From Pedobacter zeae (GTDB lineage Bacteria > Bacteroidota > Bacteroidia > Sphingobacteriales > Sphingobacteriaceae): a stretch of 64,000 bases of DNA. The notes below the pieces were generated by a model. It did not search any database. It was not told where the DNA came from and was given only the letters and a program-made list of their open reading frames with translations. Within the stretch, counting starts at the first letter, position 1. Each line of letters opens with the position of its first letter. The translations under genes were made by a program, and so were the position numbers. The stretch covers positions 1,021,874 to 1,085,873 of the forward strand of contig NZ_JACIEF010000003.1 of the NCBI RefSeq assembly GCF_014196715.1, written 5' to 3'. Of this stretch, positions 30,901 through 37,747 are shown piece by piece.

Positions 30901-31032
30901 ATGTACGCGCCTAATTTCCCTCACCTCGATCCGGAGAACAATCTTTTGGGTGTTAGTAATGGGCAGGGGATTGAATATAATGGTCAGCCTCAAACCAGAA
31001 CCTATGGTGGATTTTTAAAATTATCATTTTAG
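27904..31032 (+). CDS. SusC/RagA-family TonB-linked outer-membrane protein (module 5)
   Basis: A 1042-residue SusC. The N-terminal ~43 residues (signal peptide and start of the carboxypeptidase-D-like domain, to DGLPLPGVSV) match the module 4 protein almost residue for residue; the rest diverges. The plug has NQPLWVLDGIPIDNGGGGQS and AAVLYGSRAVAGAVIVTTKK, which is closer to module 2 than to module 4, and the barrel ends in YGGFLKLSF. The chimeric look suggests recombination at the 5' end. Its partner begins 18 bases downstream and is of the SusD-like_2 group. Substrate unknown. Confidence 0.93.
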   Translation: MKKLLQSLFILLFIATSAIAQDRTITGTVTASEDGLPLPGVSVRIKDASNSGVSTNAAGKFSIKAGTGVKVLVFSSVGYLTQEVTIRGSVINVSMETDSKSLSEVVVTALGQKREAKSLGYAATTIDASKLTAGRSTNVVNALAGKVAGVKILSTGGATGASSNINIRQATTFTGSNQPLWVLDGIPIDNGGGGQSVNTGSTNSNRGIDLNQDDIESVTILKGPAAAVLYGSRAVAGAVIVTTKKGSKGQAGRVELSSNYNYIEVNRLPDYQNEYSQGANGLYDSYSQMSWGAKITGQTVTNYLGNPETLTAYPDNVKDIFKGGYNLQNNVTFTGGTEKSAYYFNYGNFKESGFIDNNTLAKNNFTVNASTQLSKNLTLSSSIQYIHNNSVGTPTGNARSNPLFDGMTLPRTYNLANYPFETPAGLNNIPTSRVNNAGYTYYNILGTDNPLWSIKYVLYKQKIDRAIGNVGLDYKIADWLSANYKIGIDQYTNVSKTINEKSANNNQSASRAGSIIDNTTNRREVSSYFNLVANKRFWKDFGARLLLGNEINYRRLDQLQVTGNGIQAAHNYNISNTLTYIPVQAITEQSLVGVYADISLDYKSFAYLSFTGRRDVSSTFAPDKRSYFYPKVDASFIATEAFPELKQNDILTYLKIRANYAKVGREAPVYSTGTYFGTAGPSDGFGPNLVFPFNGVNGQTFSNAAGNINIKPEFTASREIGLEAKLLKDRLSFDIAYYSTKSTDIIFSVPSAPSSGFTSTLLNAGTLKAHGIELLVSGTPIKSRDFNWDLSVNFTKGRNEVVELAPGVPFIGNGGFTNPQGRIVTGYQYGTLFGQVFKKLNGKDIVDANGRLSSGQINTAELQPIGDPNPKWTGGVNTTFSYKGLSLSLFADVRYGGDIYSRTITDLRRYGVAAETGNRDRLYMHNAVYADGTPNNTLITAEQYYSDLYSSAAQQYAVFDGSWIRLREATLSYRIPGKLLNKLSFIKGINVGLTGRNLLMYAPNFPHLDPENNLLGVSNGQGIEYNGQPQTRTYGGFLKLSF

Positions 31033-31050
31033 TATTAGGAGAGTTTAAAT

Positions 31051-32526
31051 ATGAAAATTAATATAAAGAAAATCGTTTTTGGATTGGCATTAGCCATGAC
31101 AGGACTGAGCTCATGCAAGAAATTTGTAGACATCAATGATGATCCCACACGATTAAAAGACCCTGATGCTAGTTTAATCTTACCTGCAGCGCAAGGTAAC
31201 CTTGCTTTTACCATGGGCTCCGATATACACCGTTTTACTTCATTATGGGTGCAGCAGTTTGCTGCGCAGGGAGGTGGCTCGGTTCAGCCAACGCAATATG
31301 ATAAATATGCGGTAGGTGAAGGTGATATCAATAACACCTGGGCGGCAACTTTTGCAGGTACCTTAGCTGATTTACAGAAAGTAATCGACAAAACCAAGGC
31401 AACAAGCCCAAAATATGCGGGTGTTGCAGAGCTGATAAAAGCCTATGTTTATCAAACCCATGTGGATGCGTATGGTGATCTGCCTTATACCGAAGCTATT
31501 GGTTATGAAGCGAATTTAAAACCCAAATTTGATGGATCTTCAGCAATATACGATAACCTGTTCAGCTTAATTGATGAGGGTATTGCCGATATCAAAAAAA
31601 CATCTTTATTGGCGCCTACAACTGATGATCTATTTTATGGTGGTGATATGGATAAATGGGAACGTTTTGCAAATGCGTTAAAGTTGAGAATGTATATCCA
31701 CTATTTTTCTACAAACGGAACGGCGGCAGATGCTACAAGAGCTAAAACAGGTATAACCGCAATTTTGGCTGCGAATAAACTATTAAGAGGAAATTCCGAT
31801 AATTTTCAGATGCGGTTTTTAACTTCGGCCAATCAAACCAATCCTATTCACCAATTTGAAGGATCGAGGCCAAACCAGTTTTTTCCAAGTAAAACATTGG
31901 TTGATATCATGAACGCCAAGAGTGATAGTAGAAGAAACTCATATTTTACCCTGCAATCAGGAACCTATATCGGTGCCACAAATGGGAATGGTGATGTTGT
32001 GGTAAGTACTGCTTTTTCGCGCATGAGCACTTATCTTAGAGGAAAGCTTTCAGCAGGTGCATATTCTGGTGAAGCGCCAATAAGGATGTTTACTTTTGCT
32101 GAGCAAAATCAGATTTTGGCAGAATATTTTGCGAGAACAAATGGAGGGAATGATTTACTCACTGCCGATACCTATTATAAAGCAGGGATAACCGCTTCGT
32201 TTGCAAATGCGGTTGAATTTTCGGATGCAACAGAAGCTTCAGCAGTGAGCTCGGGTTTAACGGCGTATCTGGCCTCAGCAAATGGGACGCTGGTTACCGG
32301 GAATGCTCTTCAAAAAATTATTGAAGAAAAATTCGTTTCTAATTTCGGAGTAGCCATCGAGCCCTGGACAGACTGGAGGAGAACGGGATTTCCTGTACTG
32401 ACGCCGGTATCTCCTTCAACAGCTGTTCCGCGTATATTGCCGTATTCATTTAACGAGAGAAGCTACAATCCTAACACACCAGCCCGACCTTCAGTATTTG
32501 TAAAATCTGTATTTTGGGATAAATAA
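31051..32526 (+). CDS. SusD-like_2 family lipoprotein (module 5)
   Basis: A 491-residue surface lipoprotein with lipobox GLSSCKK (cysteine about residue 22). SusD-like_2 hallmarks are visible: FTSLWVQQFAAQGGGSVQP, TYKWERF-like DMDKWERFANALKLRMYIHY, EQNQILAEYFARTNGG, and the C-terminal EPWTDWRRTGFPVLTPVSPS and VPRILPYSFNERSYNP. The truncated gene at the left edge of the window belongs to the same group. It pairs with the SusC upstream, and a small lipoprotein gene follows 8 bases later. Confidence 0.92.
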   Translation: MKINIKKIVFGLALAMTGLSSCKKFVDINDDPTRLKDPDASLILPAAQGNLAFTMGSDIHRFTSLWVQQFAAQGGGSVQPTQYDKYAVGEGDINNTWAATFAGTLADLQKVIDKTKATSPKYAGVAELIKAYVYQTHVDAYGDLPYTEAIGYEANLKPKFDGSSAIYDNLFSLIDEGIADIKKTSLLAPTTDDLFYGGDMDKWERFANALKLRMYIHYFSTNGTAADATRAKTGITAILAANKLLRGNSDNFQMRFLTSANQTNPIHQFEGSRPNQFFPSKTLVDIMNAKSDSRRNSYFTLQSGTYIGATNGNGDVVVSTAFSRMSTYLRGKLSAGAYSGEAPIRMFTFAEQNQILAEYFARTNGGNDLLTADTYYKAGITASFANAVEFSDATEASAVSSGLTAYLASANGTLVTGNALQKIIEEKFVSNFGVAIEPWTDWRRTGFPVLTPVSPSTAVPRILPYSFNERSYNPNTPARPSVFVKSVFWDK

Positions 32527-32534
32527 TTATAACT

Positions 32535-32987
32535 ATGAAAAGAATTTTAATCATATTGTTTGCATCAATATTAGGCTTGGCCTCATGCAAAAAAGACCCA
32601 AAACAACCTGAAACGCTTGATACAGACGTTACTATTATTTTTGATGGGAACATCAATACAGTATCGGGTACTTATTCAAGCTATGCGAGCGCTACACCAC
32701 CATTGGTGAAAGGTACTGGAACGGTAAATATTGTAATTACTTATAGCGGAGATGTGAAAACACTTTCGTTTACTACACCAACAGGCACGGTTGTTAACAA
32801 TCTTGGTACGGCTACAGTAAGTGGCGGTTCTTATACTTTTACGAAATTGGTAAAAGATTTACGTGGTGCGGCTGATGCTCCGCTCCCTACTTCGGGTTCA
32901 AGCGGGTCGGTTGTTTTAACGGTTACAGCAACCCTCGGTAATGGGCAGACGGTAAAACGCTTCTTCACCATTAACATAACCGGATAA
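32535..32987 (+). CDS. Small Ig-like lipoprotein (module 5)
   Basis: A 150-residue lipoprotein with the lipobox LGLASCKKD (cysteine about residue 18). The mature part is rich in threonine, glycine and valine with alternating beta strands (GTVNIVITYSGDVKTLSF, GSVVLTVTATLGNGQ), suggesting one immunoglobulin-like sandwich. No known family is recognised. It is the third gene of the module 5 operon, in the same position as the lipoproteins at 13379 and 20244, and is likely exposed on the cell surface with the SusCD pair. Confidence 0.75.
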   Translation: MKRILIILFASILGLASCKKDPKQPETLDTDVTIIFDGNINTVSGTYSSYASATPPLVKGTGTVNIVITYSGDVKTLSFTTPTGTVVNNLGTATVSGGSYTFTKLVKDLRGAADAPLPTSGSSGSVVLTVTATLGNGQTVKRFFTINITG

Positions 32988-32992
32988 CCGGT

Positions 32993-33030
32993 AAAAATAA
33001 AGGGCTGCAAATTTGCAGCCCTTTATTTTT
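32993..33030. terminator. Bidirectional terminator between module 5 and doxX
   Basis: An 18-bp perfect inverted repeat (32993-33010 with 33013-33030) with A runs on the left and T runs on the right. It can stop the + strand Sus operon and the - strand DoxX/S66 operon. Confidence 0.85.
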
Positions 33031-33048
33031 TAAATTGAAGGAATGAGC

Positions 33049-33456
33049 TTATTTCTTATCTACACTATATTTCCCCGGTCCAATAAAGATCAATCCGAAA
33101 AACACAATGCCCAATTCAATTGCATGGCTGGCGCCTTGTAAGCCATCCCCTTTACCAAAATGAACCAAAGCTGCTATAATCATCGTAAAGACCAATAAAA
33201 TTAAGGCAGGACGGAAAAACAAGCCTACAATTAAAAGAAAACCGCCAAAAGTTTCTGTAGCAGCGGCCATAAAACCCCAAAATATGGGTAAAAAGTTTAT
33301 GCCGATTACTTTCATACTTCCGCCTAAATCAGTCCAGCCATTTGGCCCGCCTGCCAGTTTCGGGAAACCATGAATAATGAACATTACGCCTAAACCAATA
33401 CGTAGCAGTAAAAGGCCTGTATTGCGGTATTTTCCTAAATTGTCTAAAATTGCCAT
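33049..33456 (-). CDS. DoxX-family membrane protein
   Basis: A 135-residue integral membrane protein with four hydrophobic segments. The N-terminal TGLLLLRIGLGVMFIIHGFP with KLAGGPNGW, and the later EFGGFLLIVGLFFRPALILL-like segment, are typical of the DoxX family. Related proteins have been linked to redox stress responses, but no specific role can be set here. It ends 1 base before the stop-to-start junction with the S66 peptidase gene upstream (33458), so the two are cotranscribed. Confidence 0.85.
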   Translation of the reverse strand: MAILDNLGKYRNTGLLLLRIGLGVMFIIHGFPKLAGGPNGWTDLGGSMKVIGINFLPIFWGFMAAATETFGGFLLIVGLFFRPALILLVFTMIIAALVHFGKGDGLQGASHAIELGIVFFGLIFIGPGKYSVDKK

Positions 33457-33457
33457 T

Positions 33458-34357
33458 TTATAAATATTTAAATTGAACGTTGTTTGTTTCTACTTTTAAG
33501 CTTACTTCAGCACCTAAAACCATATTAAGGTTATTGCTGATATGCCCCGTTGGAAAATTAAAGCAGACCGGAAAATTATATTCTTTAACAATATCCCAGA
33601 TGACCTCATCAGCGGTTTGTCCGAAAGAAATCTTTTCTTCAGCTATTTCATTAAACGCGCCTACGATGAGTCCCTTTAAGTGCGCCAGTTTTCCTGCACG
33701 CTTTAGCATCCGTAACATCCGGTCGATGCTATACTCTTGTTCGCCAACATCTTCCAAAAAAAGAATTTTATCGGTAAAATCCATTTCCGAAACTGAGCCC
33801 TGTACCATGGCAAGCAAGGTTAAATTACCTCCAATCAAAATCCCGCCTGCTTCCCCTGCCCTATTCTTAAAGCTGCTTTGGTAAGAATAAGTTTGTTTTT
33901 CGCCGAATAAAGCCTTCTTTAAAGAAATTAAAGCTTCTTCAGTCGATTCATCAAAGGTATAGGGCATCTGTGCATGCATACACTGGGTATTACATTGCGC
34001 AATCAAATGCGACAGCAGAACGGTAATATCGCTAAAACCCACAAACCACTTAGGATTTTTTTTAAATTCCGTAAAGTCCAGGTGATCGATAATCCGGATG
34101 GTACCATAACCTCCGCGGCCCGAAATTATTGCTTTTATAGATGGATCATCTAAAAAGCGCTGAATATCTTTAGTCCTTAGCGCGTCAGTTCCGGCAAATT
34201 GGTGATGACCGGCATGTACCGTATCACCTAAAATAACCTCTAAACCCCAGCCTTTCAATATTTCAATGGCATGGTCTATCGGTTTAGGTAATTTCTTTGC
34301 CGGACAGACCAGGGCAATCTTATCTCCTTTTTTTAAATATGGGGGCTGCTTAATCAT
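33458..34357 (-). CDS. S66-family LD-carboxypeptidase
   Basis: A peptidase of the MccF/LdcA (S66) family, which removes the terminal D-alanine of peptidoglycan tetrapeptides or cleaves related amides. From the ATG at 34357 it has 299 residues; an ATG eight codons earlier (34381) is possible but would overlap the metG promoter more. The Ser-Glu-His triad fits FVGFSD (about S109), LFLEDVGE and FPTGHISNN. GRGGYG (about residue 80) is the usual loop after the first Rossmann-like domain. No signal peptide is present, so it acts in the cytosol, probably in cell-wall recycling. DoxX follows one base downstream. Confidence 0.88.
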   Translation of the reverse strand: MIKQPPYLKKGDKIALVCPAKKLPKPIDHAIEILKGWGLEVILGDTVHAGHHQFAGTDALRTKDIQRFLDDPSIKAIISGRGGYGTIRIIDHLDFTEFKKNPKWFVGFSDITVLLSHLIAQCNTQCMHAQMPYTFDESTEEALISLKKALFGEKQTYSYQSSFKNRAGEAGGILIGGNLTLLAMVQGSVSEMDFTDKILFLEDVGEQEYSIDRMLRMLKRAGKLAHLKGLIVGAFNEIAEEKISFGQTADEVIWDIVKEYNFPVCFNFPTGHISNNLNMVLGAEVSLKVETNNVQFKYL

Positions 34358-34369
34358 CTTTAAAACACT

Positions 34370-34377
34370 TATCTTTG
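34370..34377 (+). promoter_or_regulatory. -7 promoter box of metG
   Basis: TATCTTTG matches TAnnTTTG exactly and lies 20 nt before the TTG start of metG. No clear TTG box is found upstream. A weaker TTAATTTG on the opposite strand (34379-34386) may serve the S66 gene, giving overlapping divergent promoters. Confidence 0.5.
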
Positions 34378-34397
34378 CCAAATTAATAAAAATTGTT

Positions 34398-36506
34398 TTG
34401 GATAATAGTAAAATAAAAAGATATACCGTAACTGCGGCATTACCCTATACAAATGGACCAGTTCATATTGGGCACCTGGCCGGCGTTTACATCCCTGCAG
34501 ATATTTATGCCCGTTACTTAAGGTCGAACAAGCGTGATGTGAAATTCATCTGCGGATCTGACGAAAACGGCGTTCCGATTACTTTAAAGGCCAAAAAAGA
34601 GGGGATAACGCCACAGGAAGTGGTAGATAAGTACCATAAAATTATTGGCGATTCCTTTAAAGAGTTTGGTATATCTTTCGATATCTATCACCGGACCTCA
34701 TCGCTTACCCACCATCAAACCGCTTCCGACTTCTTCGAAACACTTTATGAGAAAGGAGTTTTTACTGAAGAAATTACCGAGCAGTATTACGATGCCACCG
34801 CGAAACAATTTTTGGCCGATCGTTACATCACCGGTACCTGCCCTAAGTGTGGCAATGAAAATGCTTACGGTGATCAGTGCGAGAACTGTGGCTCTACGCT
34901 TAATGCAACCGATCTGATCAATCCAAAATCGACCTTATCGGGCGATAAACCCATTTTAAAGGAAACTAAAAACTGGTTTCTGCCCTTGGATAAGTATGAA
35001 GACCGCTTAAGGGCTTATATCGAAAGTCATAAAGAGTGGCGCCCAAATGTTTACGGGCAATGCCAAAGCTGGTTAAATGCAGGCTTACAGCCAAGGGCAA
35101 TGACCCGAGACCTGGATTGGGGGGTGCGCGTTCCGCTTCGTGATGCCGAGGGCAAAGTACTTTATGTATGGTTCGATGCGCCTATTGGCTATATTTCTGC
35201 TACTAAAGAGCTTTGTAATTACGCCAAACTCGATGTTTGGAATCCAAAAGCTGAAGAATATTACATCAGCAGTTACGAAAACGATAAATGTGGCTGGGAA
35301 GAATACTGGAAAAGCGACGAAACCAAGCTTGTGCACTTTATCGGTAAAGATAACATCGTTTTTCACTGTATTATTTTCCCTGCGATGTTAATGGCGCATG
35401 GCGAATATACTTTGGCCGATAATGTACCCGCCAACGAATTTTTAAACCTGGAAGGCCAAAAAATATCGACTTCTAAAAACTGGGCGGTTTGGCTGAATGA
35501 ATATTTAAGGGAGTTTGAAGGTAAACAGGATGTTTTACGTTATGTATTAACAGCAACGGCTCCCGAAACCAAGGATAACGACTTTACCTGGAAAGATTTT
35601 CAGGCAAGAAACAATAATGAGCTGGTAGCTATACTTGGAAACTTTGTGAACCGCGTAGTGGTGCTTACACATAAATATTTTGGTGGTACGGTACCAACCT
35701 GTATGGAAATTACGGATGTAGACCAGGCAGTTATTGATGAACTGGCTGGGTACCCGGCTAAAATTTCTGCATCAATAGAAAACTACCGCTTTAGAGAGGC
35801 ACTATCAGAAGTAATGAACGTTGCCCGTTTAGGGAATAAATACCTGGCCGAAACTGAACCTTGGAAGCTGATTAAAACCGACGAAGACCGCGTAAGAACG
35901 ATTTTGCATATTGCACTTCAAATAGCAGCTAATATTCAGGTTCTGATCGAACCTTTCTTGCCATTTACCGCCGAAAAGTTAATGAAGATGCTTAAAAACG
36001 GAGGGCAGGACTGGGAAAATGCAGGCACGGTTAGCTTGTTAAAACGTGGTCATGAGATTGGCGAGGCAGTTCTTTTATTTGAGAAAATAGAAGATGCTGA
36101 AATTGATTTTCAGATCGGGAAACTAAATCAAAGTAAGGCCAGCAATGCCGCAAGTACAGCTGTAGCCTTACCGGCAAAAGAAAATATCCAGTTTGACGAT
36201 TTTTCGGCAATGGATATCCGTGTAGCCACTATCGTTGCTGCAGAAAAGGTAGAGAAAACAAAAAAACTATTAAAATTAACGGTAAATACCGGTATCGACG
36301 AAAGAACGGTAGTTTCGGGTATTGCCGAATATTATAAACCTGAAGATATTGTGGGCAAACAGGTAAGCATGGTCATCAATCTTGCTCCGCGCGAAATCAA
36401 AGGAATTTTATCTCAGGGAATGATCCTGATGGCCGAAAATGCAGAAGGAAAGCTCACTTTCGTGGCCCCTTTAGAAAAGTTTCAGGAAGGTAGTGTAATC
36501 AGATAA
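34398..36506 (+). CDS. metG: Methionyl-tRNA synthetase
   Basis: Charges tRNA-Met with methionine. From the TTG at 34398 the protein has 702 residues and begins MDNSKIKRYTVTAALPYTNG, which fits the family start. The only ATG upstream (34266) lies deep in the opposite S66 gene and before the promoter box. Class I motifs are HIGH (PVHIGHLAGVY, about residue 20) and KMSKS in the form KISTSKNW. A zinc knuckle is seen in TCPKCGNENAYGDQCENCGS. The anticodon-binding helical domain follows, and the last ~105 residues form the OB-fold tRNA-binding domain (MDIRVATIVAAEKVE, GIAEYYKPEDIVGKQ) found in the dimeric bacterial enzyme. It has its own downstream terminator. Confidence 0.96.
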   Translation: MDNSKIKRYTVTAALPYTNGPVHIGHLAGVYIPADIYARYLRSNKRDVKFICGSDENGVPITLKAKKEGITPQEVVDKYHKIIGDSFKEFGISFDIYHRTSSLTHHQTASDFFETLYEKGVFTEEITEQYYDATAKQFLADRYITGTCPKCGNENAYGDQCENCGSTLNATDLINPKSTLSGDKPILKETKNWFLPLDKYEDRLRAYIESHKEWRPNVYGQCQSWLNAGLQPRAMTRDLDWGVRVPLRDAEGKVLYVWFDAPIGYISATKELCNYAKLDVWNPKAEEYYISSYENDKCGWEEYWKSDETKLVHFIGKDNIVFHCIIFPAMLMAHGEYTLADNVPANEFLNLEGQKISTSKNWAVWLNEYLREFEGKQDVLRYVLTATAPETKDNDFTWKDFQARNNNELVAILGNFVNRVVVLTHKYFGGTVPTCMEITDVDQAVIDELAGYPAKISASIENYRFREALSEVMNVARLGNKYLAETEPWKLIKTDEDRVRTILHIALQIAANIQVLIEPFLPFTAEKLMKMLKNGGQDWENAGTVSLLKRGHEIGEAVLLFEKIEDAEIDFQIGKLNQSKASNAASTAVALPAKENIQFDDFSAMDIRVATIVAAEKVEKTKKLLKLTVNTGIDERTVVSGIAEYYKPEDIVGKQVSMVINLAPREIKGILSQGMILMAENAEGKLTFVAPLEKFQEGSVIR

Positions 36507-36521
36507 GCTACTGTTAAAATA

Positions 36522-36560
36522 CAAAAGCCATTTGATCTGTCTTAGACCAAATGGCTTTTG
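36522..36560. terminator. Bidirectional terminator between metG and the SDR gene
   Basis: A perfect 13-bp stem (CAAAAGCCATTTG, 36522-36534, with 36548-36560) with A and T runs on the two sides. It lies between converging genes. Confidence 0.8.
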
Positions 36561-36580
36561 CTTTGAATACTAAACCTGAA

Positions 36581-37303
36581 TTAAGGATTCATGCGGTTAA
36601 AATATTCGCTAATGGCATCGTTATTGGCTTTTGCCCTGTCGCCACTCGTGCCAAAAGTTAATTCAGTTTTTCCTGCTTTCATCTGTTCAAATACCGACTC
36701 AACAAAATCGCTCACTGCAGGATATGCATTATGAATACCTTTACCACCTAAATCCGTGTTTAAAGCTGGTGGAATCATTTCGATCACTTCTATTTTCGAA
36801 TCTTTTAAACTGTGGCGCAATGAAAGGGTAAAAGAACGCATAAAAGCTTTCGTTCCACAATAAACAGGTACGGCCGATAAGGGCACAAATGCCAGTCCGG
36901 ACGTAACATTGATAATGGTATCCAGTGCATCCAGTTGGGTAAACAGTTTGGTTAAATGAACTGGGGCCAAAATATTGGTGCTAATTTCATCATTTGCTTT
37001 TTCGTAAAAATCGTCATCCCCGATGTTCATCCAGTTCTGGATGCCCGCATTGTTTATCAATACATTTAAATCGCTATGATTTTCTGCAATCCAATTGTAC
37101 AACTCAATTCTGCCTTCTTCATGCGATAGATCGCATGTTTTGGTAATTACTGAAGGTAGTTTCTCCAGGGCTTGTTGTAAAGCCGGTTCGCGCCGGCCGC
37201 AGATAATTACCGTATTGTTTTCCTGTATATACCTTTCGGCCAATCCCAGTCCAATGCCTGTTGCACCACCTGTAATCAGGATTTTATTATTTGCTAATTT
37301 CAT
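36581..37303 (-). CDS. Short-chain dehydrogenase/reductase (DltE-like)
   Basis: An NAD(P)-dependent oxidoreductase of the classical SDR family, 240 residues from the ATG at 37303; the ATG at 37327 would add eight residues. The cofactor motif is TGGATGIGLGL (about residue 10), followed by CGRR, NNAG and the active-site serine (NVTSG) and YCGTK (YxxxK). The C-terminal TDLGGKGIHNAYPAVSDFVE region is seen in DltE-like SDRs of Bacteroidota. The substrate is unknown. It stands alone, convergent with metG. Confidence 0.85.
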   Translation of the reverse strand: MKLANNKILITGGATGIGLGLAERYIQENNTVIICGRREPALQQALEKLPSVITKTCDLSHEEGRIELYNWIAENHSDLNVLINNAGIQNWMNIGDDDFYEKANDEISTNILAPVHLTKLFTQLDALDTIINVTSGLAFVPLSAVPVYCGTKAFMRSFTLSLRHSLKDSKIEVIEMIPPALNTDLGGKGIHNAYPAVSDFVESVFEQMKAGKTELTFGTSGDRAKANNDAISEYFNRMNP

Positions 37304-37513
37304 GTTATTTATAAATTGATCAAACAAAGATGAGGCTATTGAAAAGATTTATTATGGTGAGTAGTACAGTTTTTTAATTCGTTGGTCTAAAAAGATATCG
37401 TGCTTAAAATGAGCCTGTTTTGTTGGACTGGAAGAATAATTCCAGGTTCTTGATAAAGCATTTCATTTCATAAAATGCTTTTTATAATGGCTTCTTTGCA
37501 TCAAAACTTTTAT

Positions 37514-37521
37514 TATATTTG
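37514..37521 (+). promoter_or_regulatory. -7 box of the tRNA-Arg gene
   Basis: TATATTTG is an exact TAnnTTTG match 14 bases before the tRNA. A TTG at 37496-37498 is only 15 nt upstream, shorter than usual. Confidence 0.5.
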
Positions 37522-37535
37522 CCGCTGTTTAAAAT

Positions 37536-37607
37536 GGCCCCGTAGTTCAACGGATAGAATAGAAGTTTCCTAAACTTTAGATAGCAGTTCGATTCTGCTC
37601 GGGGCTA
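37536..37607 (+). tRNA. tRNA-Arg (anticodon CCU)
   Basis: The cloverleaf can be drawn by hand. The acceptor stem is GGCCCCG/CGGGGCT (one G-U), the D stem GTTC/GAAT, and the anticodon stem GAAGT/ACTTT with loop TTCCTAA, giving anticodon CCT. The T arm is AGCAG-TTCGATT-CTGCT and the discriminator base is A. The CCA end is not encoded. It reads AGG codons. A hairpin terminator follows. Confidence 0.93.
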
Positions 37608-37613
37608 CTCAGG

Positions 37614-37641
37614 AAAAGCTCATCGTAAGGTGGGCTTTTTT
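37614..37641 (+). terminator. Terminator of the tRNA-Arg gene
   Basis: A 10-bp stem with two G-U pairs (AAAAGCTCAT, 37614-37623, with GTGGGCTTTT, 37630-37639), followed by further T residues. Confidence 0.75.
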
Positions 37642-37686
37642 AGTTTATTGATTGAATAGTTGATAGGCAATAGCCAAGGGTAGAAA

Positions 37687-37726
37687 AAAATAGCCCCTGT
37701 ACTTTGGTTAGTATAGGGGCTATTTT
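37687..37726 (-). terminator. Terminator of the sulfatase gene
   Basis: A 16-bp inverted repeat with one G-U pair around ATAGCCCC/GGGGCTAT, just after the sulfatase stop on the - strand and followed there by a T run. Confidence 0.8.
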
Positions 37727-37747
37727 ATTAATCAGCGGTAATGATCG

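Noticed and set aside
34266..34397. Longer metG start at the ATG 34266
   Set aside because: It would add 44 residues unlike any MetRS, read through the opposite gene and lie before the promoter box.
37455..37481. Hairpin AAAGCATTT/AAATGCTTT upstream of the tRNA
   Set aside because: A-T rich 9-bp stem with no gene ending before it; too weak to call a terminator.
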